Part shown: positions 37,600 to 48,560 of the stretch, piece by piece
How positions within the stretch are numbered: position 1 is the first letter of the stretch
How the letters are laid out: every line of letters starts with the position of its first letter
NCBI GenBank assembly: GCA_050084515.1
Contig: CM114273.1
Coordinates: 15,252,001 to 15,316,000 of the forward strand
DNA from: Blasia pusilla
Lineage: Eukaryota; Marchantiophyta; Marchantiopsida; Blasiales
DNA length: 64,000 nucleotides
Direction: 5' to 3'
Program-made: the position numbers and the translations under genes
The notes under the pieces: model-generated
Told to the model about the DNA's origin: nothing
The model's input: the letters and a program-made list of their open reading frames with translations, nothing else
Database searches by the model: none

Positions 37600-38380
37600 A
37601 TTTTGAGGGAGAGTATTTAAAATTTTGGAATATGAAAACGTATCCAAAAAATCTAGGGTATAAATAGAAATCATTTCATCATTGGAAACTCAGTCACAAC
37701 TCAAATACGTTTGTTCTTGCATTTGCACATCTAGATAGTTATGTTAAGAAAAGACCAATTAGAATGATGTAGTTCAAAATTTATTCAAAAACATGAATAA
37801 TTTATTTTGTGCCCTACAATGCATCAAGACTTTACTTCAATGTTAATTTTATCGACGTCTTTTTTTTATTTGAGTAGAAATAGTTGTGTCCCTTAAGATG
37901 GTGATGTCTAATTTTTTTTTAGATCATTTCCACATATGGTATTAATGAGATCACTCATTTTCTTTCCCTTGCATATCCTATCTCATGGTACTTCAATGAC
38001 ATCTATCTCAATATGAATACAATCATTACTAGGAATACACTCTAACTCAAGATGAATATAATTATCACCATCTCCCACCTACGTTAGCCAATTCACAAAA
38101 TCTTGTTGATGGAGAGTTATATACACGCCTCATCAATTAATCGTAAAGTTTCATATTTATTGTAAGTTTCATAAAATTTTTATGACTTTCATCTTATCCC
38201 ATATATTTGATCTCTTTACAATAGTTTGAATAATTCTATGTCATTCTCCGTGACACACCATAGGAAGGAATTTCCAAAAATTGCCACCAAAGACAATTAG
38301 TGTTTTCCACCAAATGGAAAATCCCTAAAATCATTCGAGATAAGTATCATGATATCTTTAAGACCTCAATCGATAACCTC
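37600..38380. other. Spacer, nothing recognised
   Basis: AT-rich, with no ORF of note, no repeat unit and no motif. Confidence 0.4.
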
Positions 38381-38384
38381 AAAT

Positions 38385-38660
38385 CCATAATAAGGATGAG
38401 AAACAAGGGAGATTGGGGACCCACACTTATAGTTCATGGTGGAAGTCAAGGCAAGGGTGGACACGGCAATAAGGGAGGGAGTGGAAGTGGGAGGAGGAAG
38501 AAACGAGAAAGTGCCGATCAAGAAGGCAAGTGGGGGAGGGGGATGAGAAACAAGGGAGAGATGGGGCCCACATGGATAAGTCCTTCTATAGGAGGGACGT
38601 AAATTCACGGACATGGACATGTCTGTGGACATAGACTTTGTCCATATGCAACCTTGGCCT
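38385..38660. repeat. Short dispersed repeat, copy B, with an internal partial duplication
   Basis: Second copy of the element at 36,001-36,225. The phrase GGATGAGAAACAAGGGAGA occurs at about 38,393 and again at about 38,541, so the left part is duplicated about 148 bp apart. Both end in TTTGTCCATATGCAACCTTGG. Confidence 0.55.
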
Positions 38661-40890
38661 TCGGTGCCAGAGCGCAAAAAAATCATACAATATAATGATT
38701 ATCACCTTATGAATCTTCACCAATATCATAAAACCATAAGGTTCAATAAGGAGAATATGAATTTTAAATTGGGATTATGTTGTACATTAGCCTTAAAGTA
38801 AGAAATCGTCTATACTAGAATATGGCATAATTATAGCAATATTACCCCTACTTTGCATGTTTCCATAAAGATTATACAAAAAGTCTCTCCCACTCCACTT
38901 GGAGCATTATGTCTGCATCTTCTTAGTTTCTTGTAAGAAACAAGAGAATTATTCCCTATCATCCTCTAAGAGAGATATGTCATGTTTTTCATATATATGA
39001 GCACAGAGAAATTTCTGGGTGTATCAAAGAGGTCGCTCGTTAAATTGATAGGACGAGAATAATGAGTTGCATAAGTGGAAAATTTGAGTGTGGAAATTTT
39101 CCCCCAATTTTGGATCCATTTGGGGCCATTTGGAGTAATTCAATATTTTTGGTGAATTTCCTATTGAAATTCCGTGGGATCCCATTGAATTTAGAACTCA
39201 TACAAACCATTTGTACAATATGACATTTCTTTTTATCAAATAGTAATTTTCCCAATTTGGAAAATTTTATTAATAAATGATTGAAACATAAATTATACTA
39301 GAATAAAATATTTTTTTACGATATCCCTTTATTTTTTAACAATTTTCTCTCCAATCCTACTATTATTGATAATCTTATATGCATAATAAGAAACAATAAT
39401 GAGATAAGAGGAAAAAATGTTTATAATTTTGTCTTTTGATTCATATATGATATTTTGGAAAGGAAATGACTTTGAATGAAAAAAGAAGATTGATTTGATT
39501 AATTCAAATTAATTAATTAATTGAAAATGAGAGAATTTAATACTATTCAAATTTTTACAGAGGACTAAATTATTTAGGAGAGTTTTATTACTCGTTTAAA
39601 ATTCAAGAAAAATAATAATATTTAAATTTTGGAATTCTTAAAACTAAATCTTTATCCTTACGCAAGCACTTCTTACTAATATTTCTTTCACACACAAAAA
39701 GTATATGAAACTTAAAGAAAATTGAGTGTGTCAATAAATTTTTTTCACAAATATTGAATACATAGTTCCAATGTCATTTCACGGAATTCTGGAACACTTC
39801 ACCACTTCAACTTCGACTTTTTAGGGGGAACAGAAAAGAAAAACAACCTTTGGCAGAATATACTGTAGAGACGGACAGGAGTAAATAAATGAAAGTGTCG
39901 TTCGTATCCTCCTTCCTCTACGAGTCTACTCTCCCTGTCCATGAGTTCTGGAGCTATGGAAGGAATGTGGTATCATGCGCTCTTCGTGGTGTCCACTTTT
40001 GGGTTCATTAATGGCTGAGGATAATGATGGCCCACGTCCTACCCTTTGGGACATGACCTCTGAAATTTGCAGACTGCATTGTTTTGGGAATGGTGAGCGC
40101 AAAATGCACACAATCTCTGAGATTTGGACTCTTGGAGTGTACGAGTGAATGTACATGGCCAACAAATCTTGTTTTCTATGTGGATGAATTAATACTCTCT
40201 ACCGAGGAGTGAGTTTAGGGTTTAGTTGTTAAATACTAATGAAAAATAAACCAGTTGACGAAGAGGTGGAGAAGAAAATAATTAACACGTTCGTGTGTGG
40301 GACGCGTGGATAATCCAAATAGCCAAGAAAGAAAACCATGAGCATTCTTAGAGGTCGTACAAATAATGCTATGGAAGTGCGTTCCCGGATTGGTCATTGT
40401 CGGGAATTTTCTTTTTTTATATATTTTATTTTTTCGGAAAATGGGGGTGACTTACGGTATTGAGGTTAAATTCCCTTGATTATTGAGGTTTAAGAGGTTC
40501 TCCAAGAGATGGAATGGGAAGTGTTTGGGCCATAGCAAGAAAAATAAAAGAATTTTTGGATTTGGGGTCAATGAGCCACAACTTTCGAAATGCTATTTAG
40601 AAGGACGCACGTTTTAGAGTGAAGATCACTAAGTTGAGACCTCTTTACGGAACCATTTTTCTTCTACACAAATTTTAATACGAAAGATGTCTTCCGTTTT
40701 TAAAACATGGATTTCAAAATTCCCCGAAAATTGGATATCATGCTAGAAATGTTTTTCACCCCATATTAAAGAAGGGAAAGGAAGATGCAAATAATCCATA
40801 AATGGATATTTTCAAATAAAAATAAAAATATGCATATTTGGTTTTTTCGATTCTTTCAGATATTAACGTATTATTTATTATTAGGATTAT
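38661..40890. other. AT-rich spacer with one short dispersed repeat
   Basis: No gene is supported. About 40,265-40,335 contains, in reverse orientation, the short repeat shared with 33.4 and 57.1 kb (core CACGTTCGTG and GTGGATAATC). Confidence 0.4.
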
Positions 40891-40893
40891 ATA

Positions 40894-41090
40894 CTAGCCT
40901 GTGCCCGTGTTGCCCGTGTTACGTACGGGTGATACTTAATTCTGGGTGATATTTAATTTTCTTTATTATCTCTGTAATTCAACTCCTTCTTTCAAAGTGA
41001 CATGTGTGGCGTGTCGACACCATAAGAGTCCTTAAAGGACATGTGTCAACACCTAAGGAATTATGAATATCTTTTAATTATATAGATGTG
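40894..41090 (-). mobile_element. Helitron-like 3' terminus
   Basis: Read on the minus strand, a GC-rich palindrome (CCCGT-loop-ACGGG, plus 40,913-40,929) is followed 15 bases later by CTAG and then T (plus 40,897-40,893). Helitrons end in CTRR preceded by a small hairpin and insert before T, so the layout fits. No helicase is present and the 5' TC end was not found. A phrase about 90 bp inside (AAGTGACATGTGT) recurs near 49,190, suggesting a related relic there. Confidence 0.45.
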
Positions 41091-44000
41091 AATTTGCTCA
41101 TTTTTTGGGGGTCCTTGCCTAGTCCTTGACCATTTATTCATCTTTCCTTTTTTTCTACTTTTTTCGAGTTTTGTATTTATATCCATCATACCCATCTCTA
41201 TTCAATACCAATGTCGTCACCATGACTTCATCTTACTTATATTGGAGTTTTTTTCTCATTTCCTCTTTTGTCAAACAATGAGTTTTATCTATTCATCTAA
41301 ATTTATTTATTTTATTTCTCTTTATCTACTTTTCCCTCCATGTTCTTTCTTTCCTCTTTTTCTCACATGGGAGGTTAGATATGTCCTTGACAAAAACTCT
41401 TCAAAACCAAAAGTTTGATAAGTATTGCATGTGTGATGCATTGAGATTTTTTTTCCTCCTTTCTTCTTGAAAAATGAAATCACCAAGCGACAATGTTTCA
41501 ATAAATATAAGAAATTGTGCCAATCAAAATTTTAGTACATTTCATAAATATTTTCATCCAAAAGGTAACTCACAATAGTAAGATTTCAACCATCCTATCC
41601 ACTCCCTACTTAGCTTAAAAAAGCATCAAAGAGGCCTATGTATCCTTGTTTTTCCTTAGCTAGATGCTCATCCATATTTATTGCCCAAGAAGATAAGGAA
41701 GATTGTGTGTGTTTTAAGGATAAAGTGGCCATGATTAAGATAAGTGATGTGTGTAAGAGTCTTAGTTTGGAGTGATGTTTGACTATATTTAACAATATTT
41801 TTAAATGTCCTTTTTTTAAGAGTGATAGCTAAAGTTGTATTTCTTGCAAGCCAAAGATAATATCATAGAAGAAGTGGGTAATACTCAAAGGCATATACGT
41901 TCGCATAAGGGCTGAATTTGGAAGGTATTTGAGAATAAGAATATTTTTTACGGAAAGAACACATATGTCTCCAGGTGCTAAGCATCAAATACCTCTCCGA
42001 ATACCCTTGTTGATTCATGAATGCTCTCATCATAGCCACAAATATGTGAGTTCATCGCAAAGTGTTGGTGGGGAGAAGATTGCCATTTTTGGGGGTTGAG
42101 ACTTACAATTAAGTACAAGCTAGGACTTGGAGAAACCACTATACTTGAGAAAAATTCAAGTCAAAATAATTACGAATGGAGTACACTTGGTCGACAACAA
42201 GCTAAAATTTTTTTGAGAGCTCTTTCAAAATTTATGAGGATTTGTGAGTTCATTTTAAAATTTGAGTATTTACACTAAAAAAACATAGTGAAGTCCAAAC
42301 GATAATCATCCCCCCTTCAAGAGAGTATCATATCTCTTATCCAATTGAATCGTCTCTCAAGAGTCAAGAATTAATGTGTCTTTTCACATCTTTCCTTCTC
42401 TTTCTTATTTCTTAAAGATAAGATGAATAATGGTTTAGGATTTTGATGGGCAATGGATTTGGAAATTCAGAACTTGGAAAATTTATGGAACTCATAGGCT
42501 AGTTGGAGAGGCATCGAGAAATGGATAAAGAGGAGGCCATGTATTGTAGAACGAGCAAATGGAAACAACCTCACTTTTTGACACCCTCAGTAAAGGTCCT
42601 ACCTCTCATCGTAGCTCATCCTCATCCTTGAGAGTTTTCAAGTACTACCTAATTATAACCCACGTTCACATGTTTATATCTTCTCATGTAAATCGCAATA
42701 CATGGGTTCATACTTTGCATATTTGGAAGATACTCAAGTCTTGACCTAGGATAGTTTAATTTGAATTTTTTGAAAGGGAATCTTACACAATGTTGGTACA
42801 AGTTTGTATGGGCATAAAGAAATTAAAGAAGAATATGTATGATAAATTAGCTCATTTATCACTAATTTTATTATTTAGAAGACATATATGTACAAGTCCA
42901 AAATGAAATTAGTCATAAGTATTTATGTTTTTAGTACTTGGATGTGGCCAATATATGGCTCATAAGACTAGAAAAATAATCCTTACAATAGTGAAAATTT
43001 CAAAATGGTGATATCCAACCATAGGGCTCTCAGGTTCAAATGTTTACGTTTTTGTTAAATGAAATTATTTTCCCAAGAATTTTATTGAGATAGGAGATCG
43101 ATTAATTAGATTTTATTTTATAATTTATATTATTATTAGAGAGTGCCTTCTTGATTTGCAAACTTATGTACATATATTGGACCACAAAAAAATATTTAAA
43201 ATTTATTTGCGGTACGAGTGAATCCAAAATGAGTGATGATTGTTAGAGGAGTGGGATAATTTCCTCTTTAGTTTTCGATTGGGATTGTTTTCTAATTTTA
43301 ATATTAAATGACTTTTAGCATTCAAACCATGATTTGAGCTTTGATATGCTTGCATTTTCCTTATTTTTTCATGTTTTCTAGTGACTACTTTTATAATTAA
43401 AGTGTGTATACGCACAATAAGTCAAATTAGTGTGCACGTTTCAAATTGGATGTATTTTCAAGATGCTAGTATTTTTGTGCCCATGCCATGCCTAAAGCCA
43501 CATGGATCCTCTATAGGTATTTGGAGAGGATGCCTTAATCCTCATTTGTATGGTTCTCACATGCATATGCTTTCATTCGATGCCTATCTTCTCTTTTAGG
43601 AGAAACTTCCCTCCTACCTTATCCCATCCCCATATGACATAAAAAATTTATTCAATTTCTCTCTTTCCCTCTCATAGTGAACTTCTCTACTTTTAAAATG
43701 TTTTCTTACTAAGCCATTCCTTGTTGAAAATTTTTCAATCCCCCTCTCTTCCCCTCCCTTATTTAATTAAAAAAAAAGAATACTCATTATGAAACCCTAA
43801 ATTTTGCTACTCAATATCTTCCCTTTCCTTGCTGGAAAATATATTTATTTCTGATTCTTTTCATATCTTGAGGATAAAATACCATGGAGCCTCCCTTGTT
43901 AAAAAATAAAAAATATTTCTTTCCTTCCCCTACTCGAAATTGCGCCTCATCCCCCATTTCATTCACTGAATAAAATAAGAATATTTTTCCTAGTAACTCC

Positions 44001-45480
44001 TCTTTTGTTGAAAATTATTATTTTTTCACTTCCTTTCCCTCTTAGAAAAGAAATCCTTGTCAGATAATTTTTTTATTTGAAATAAAATGTCAAATTCTCA
44101 TGTAATACATAGAATGTAAATTTATAAGTGAAATTAAAACGCATGATTTACATTAAATAAAAATTTAAAAGTATGATATCTTTCTTGTTGGGGTTTGTCA
44201 TGTAACCAAACTAATCGTTTTTTTACATGTTATGCAATCAAAGGGTCAAAAAATTAAACTAATATTTAAAAAATCTGTTATAAATAAAGAATTCATGAAA
44301 ATAAATCCATGTAACATGTCATTTAAACTATCCAAAATAAAATGTGTAAACACATTTGAACTCATGACGTTCTGTATATGGCCTTATGATCATGGGGAAA
44401 AATACGAGTGAAATTTTCTAATAATAATCATTTAAAGATTTTCATTCGCCACTAAGTATCGCTACTCTTAGGTCGAGATTAATAAAATTCGCATTAAAAT
44501 AATTAAGAAGTATTCAGCGGGAAATAAGAGGTCGGAATGAATGTAAGGTCCCATACGGGTATGGTTATTTGACCGTAGTAAGCATACTTAAGGTCTGGGG
44601 TGGTTTTCATTAAGGATTAAAGACCACTAACAAGTGTTTAGGTGGGAAATCAACTGGGATCCAATGGTGGTACACACACACACACACTTATGGGCAGCTA
44701 CACACGAAAAGTGGTGCAAAGGAAGTGGCAGTTAGTGCTCCATGAGTTTGGGGTTGATGTTTGCAGCTGCAAAAATCCCATAAATAGAGCGTCATAACGC
44801 CTTGTATTCATGACTACCTTCGTCTGCCCCAATGTGATGAAGTGGCTTCATGCATAGCTTCTCTATTGTCGGGAAAAAAATCATTTTCTCTTCGCACAAA
44901 ACTCAGAGGGTAATTAATATGACCGGGAGCTTAGCGCCAAGATCGTGTTTTGGCAAGGGATTAAGTGCAAGATCAAGGCACTTTAGAATACGATGGCTAT
45001 TGCGACCGGTCACTTTTTCGAAACCCCTCCTTTAACTGCGTCTATAATGGCGGATAAAACGGTTCCTACTTCTATTCTCAACCAATGAAAAACTGGAAGT
45101 TTTGGGTTTGTTAAAGTAAGATGCTAACCAGCCGGCCTTGGAGACCCAACAATGACTTCCTATAAGTGACGGACGAGTTATACCTCAAGAATATAAAACG
45201 ATGGAAAGTTCAAATTTTATTTACGTAGTAGTTAGTTAATGAATGAATGACGAATCTACGGTATGGAAGCCAATGGACACATTGCGACCAATGATAAGTC
45301 CAGGATTGGATATTTCTATTCATAATAATGAAAAGAAACTCCTAATTTAAATAAATTGAGTTTCAATTGTTATTATTCCAATGGCATGGGAATTTGGCTG
45401 GAAGTTTGTTTTCCTACCGAAACTCTCGAAGTAAACCCTTTTCCATATTCGTGCATAGAGAATATACACTTTAATAGAAA
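41091..45480. other. AT-rich spacer
   Basis: No supported gene. It contains a (CA)n run at about 44,671-44,686 and long T/A-rich tracts. Short ORFs on both strands have no domains. Confidence 0.4.
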
Positions 45481-46255
45481 TTGGGATGGAAAACCCATCG
45501 GGATACAAAGAGGGGGCATAGAGAGCCAAAGATCCCGCGGGCCGAAATTGACCCGGAAGAGGCATAAAAGGATTTCCCCCCCCCAAACGACCAAAATCAC
45601 TAACAGCAGAGTCAATATCACCAACACCGATAGAATCATGACTATTTCTAAGTGGGCCTTTAACATTTGCGTCTCCAACCGCCTAATCCGCCGCAAAAAC
45701 CCACTTACCTGAGCATGTTGCAAAATTACCTAGATCCATTGTCTACAATAAATCACAATGACTAAAGATAACTCATTTCTTGACAAGAAATGATGGATAT
45801 AATCCCTGAAAAATGAATAAATATGGATGAAACTTTCCTATTAGAAGAAAGTTTCATAATTCTTACTATTAAAATAAATTATGAAGACTTAATGAAGAGG
45901 TGAGCTGAGCTGATTATAGATAGGTGCGCTTCCCCATGGACTCAAATGGATTCCGATTCCATATTCCAGCAGTCAAGTTGAGATAAAGGTGCACTTCGAT
46001 AAAAACGAGTGATGGAAAACCCATCGGAAGTACAAAAGAGGGGGACTCAAAGAGTCAAAACCTGAAGGCCACAACAAGACCAGAAAAGGAAGAGGGGGCA
46101 TTCCCCTAACGATTTAAACTCACCAACAGCAGAGACAATATGAGCAACAACAAGAGAGCTATGACTACTACTAAGTGGGCCTCTAGCGCCGGCGTCTCCC
46201 ACACTGAGCCGCCGCAAAAAGCCCATTAGCCTCGGGCACGCAACGCTATAACGCT
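45481..46255 (-). repeat. Two related ~240-bp blocks, ~525 bp apart, next to the LINE 3' end
   Basis: The blocks at about 45,486-45,720 and 46,012-46,250 share GATGGAAAACCCATCGG, TACAAA.GAGGGGG, CACCAACAGCAGAG.CAATAT, CTAAGTGGGCCT and CCGCCGCAAAAA.CCCA in the same order. They lie 3' of the minus-strand LINE coding region, so they are probably its 3' tail and a second tail from another insertion. The GATGG...CCATC palindrome recurs at 20.09 kb. Confidence 0.6.
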
Positions 46256-46289
46256 ATGGAGACCGCGCCTACAACAGAGAATCGCAGAG

Positions 46290-48560
46290 CTAAGGACAAC
46301 CCATTTCTCGAGTGGAGATGATGGGCGAATTGAAGTGAACGAAGTCGAACTCTCTCCCCATAGCCCCATACATCTCTATGGCCAGGGGATGAAGATGTGT
46401 CCTCGTGAAGTCGATGTAGATATGTGTCTTCTTCACCGCCGCCGCCGCTCCTTGTAGCATTCGCCTTGGGCCACCACTTGGGCTCGGACCTTTGCCTCCA
46501 GCGTGAGGATCTGTGACTACCACGCCCACCACCACCACCTCAGCCTCTCGTGTCATGTAAAGATCAACACGAATAAGGGAATCTCGCATGGATTAGTGCC
46601 TCTCTCTCTGCACATGGAAGCCACTCTCCCGAGCAATACTGAACATGATATCCCGCAATGCATCGTGAGTGGCTATCCTCTCACCCCCAACTGGACAGCG
46701 TGCCAAATGCACACCAAGTGGATCCAGGCTCCGGCGACACTCGCAGTGTGTCGAACCAACCACCGATGGTTGGGGGAGGCCCAAGTGGAACCGCATCGCT
46801 GTGGTATAGGTAAGTGGTGCGATACGGAAAGCCTGGAGAAGGGGGGCGCCCCTACCCATGAGCATGCCCCCTTTCCGGAGCAAGAGCGAATACGGGCACT
46901 AACCTCCATGGGGATATTCTTGTCAGACATAGTGCCTCTAAAAACTGCCTCAAAGTGGGCTTCCATCAAGGAAGATTGGAGCCCAGACTGACCGGAGGTA
47001 ACTAAGGAGGAGAAAGTGGGGAGAACGGCTCTAGCCTCAACCCGAAGGGAATCTCTACAAGCTGTGAGTGAAGACTGAAGTGGGAAAGAGCCATCCTCAA
47101 CCTGGGAGATGTAGTGTAGAAGGAGCGGTCTATCTCTAAACAAACATCGGGAGCAAAGGAGGGGTGCCATTGTGGCCCAACTCCCTAAAAAAGCGGAGGG
47201 TGCCACTAACTCGGTCGAGAGAAGACCTACTCCACCAAAAGAAATCGGCCAAGAGGCATGTCTACGAGCTAACTCCCCCATGGGGCACTCTAAGGAGCCG
47301 GGTCCTAGAAGATCCCCAAACACCTGCATGAGCTTCCTATCAAAGGATCTATATAGGGAAGAAAGGTGACTAGATGTCCAGACCGTTCTAGTGAGGTAAC
47401 CAGGTCTACGAGCAAAACAAGAAGAGAGAATGCCAAAGGCGACTTGAGGGTCACCAATCCTCGTAAGATCATCAACGTGGAGAAGATCCTCGGTAAGAGC
47501 CGCTGCCACAAAACTCGATACAAAGTCCTGGCTCCCGAGCGGGACTCCCAAGACTCGAAGCCCTCCGACAGGTCGCAAGAAGCCGTCGGGTAAATGTAGA
47601 TCATCACGTTGGCCTGATGGAGACCAAGCCTTGCACTTTCCCACCTTCACCGCCAGGCCGACACGTGCCAACTGTGCTGAAAAGTGCTCGAATGCAGGGA
47701 CAACCAGATCTCCATGACCAACAATATGAGTATCATCTGCCAACGAAGGGAACATGCAACCCGGGAAAGCCTCCACCGTAGAAAGAACCCCTCGGTAATG
47801 AGCCACATCAAACAACGCGCCACCCAGAGGGTCACCCTGACGAGTCCCGGTAGTAGACTCCAAGACCGTGACCTCCTCCTCGAATCGACCATGGTGGAAA
47901 TAGAGGGCCGAAGGGGCCCCATAGAAAGCCTGCACAAAGGGAATGAGGCTCGCCATGGGGCCACCCGCGTCCCTCAACTCTGTGAATATAGTAGCCCGAG
48001 ATACTGAGTTGAAGGCGTTCTCCACGTCCACTTGGAGAACCACCCACTCTGGATGTACATCTAGACAAGCCCTCAAACCTAAGGCAACCGTCTCACATCC
48101 GGCTGGCGTGGCAACTCCAAACTGATTCGGACTCAGATGTGACTGGAAAGCCTCACGGAATTGCAAAGCGAGAGTACGACTCACCAACCGCAAGAGCACC
48201 TCACCTATGGCAATCGGACGGATACCACCACCCTCCTTCGACAACGCCAAAAGTTGCCCCCCCCCTAATACTTGGGCCACTGCTGTTGGCACTCTCCCCT
48301 GAGCTAGGTGAGAGGCAACGTGAAGCAACTCGGAGAAGCCGCTAGCGGTGTCCTCGGAAGGAAAGCAATCACGAAGGTGTTAGTACATCATACCAGACAA
48401 ACCTCCGGCCGCAATCCTCGGAGAACGTCCGAGTGCCCGTGCAAAGAGGGACGGGTCAAGGCATATAGCCGTGTGAGGATGGAAGTCACGTGCAAAAGCT
48501 TGAATGTCAACCGCTGGACGAGGATGTAGCATCCGGAGGGCATCGATGGTAACAGCTGAA
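46290..48560 (-). mobile_element. 5'-truncated non-LTR retrotransposon (LINE) with RT and a restriction-like-endonuclease type C-terminus
   Basis: The main minus ORF (48328-46673) carries RT motifs: GGGIRPIAIGEVLLRL (fingers), LQVDVENAFNSVSR (motif A), GTRQGDPLGGALF (motif B) and the catalytic SLADDTHIVG (motif C). Homology extends upstream to about 48,540 (LHPRPAVDIQAF, AGGLSGMMY) across one stop. A frameshift near 46,880 moves the continuation to 46,883-46,593, which has a zinc-knuckle-like CECRRSLDPLGVHLARC followed by THDALRD. After another frame change, 46,589-46,330 gives RVDLYMT...VVGVVVTDPH and PLAIEMYGAMGREFD. A knuckle, then an H-D motif and a D...D segment after RT is the layout of R2/RLE-clade LINEs rather than L1-type. 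No apurinic-type endonuclease or 5' ORF is seen; 5' truncation is usual. Confidence 0.85.

Noticed and set aside
46503-48529. Plus-strand ORFs over the LINE
   Set aside because: They are shadows of the minus-strand RT, which carries all recognised motifs.
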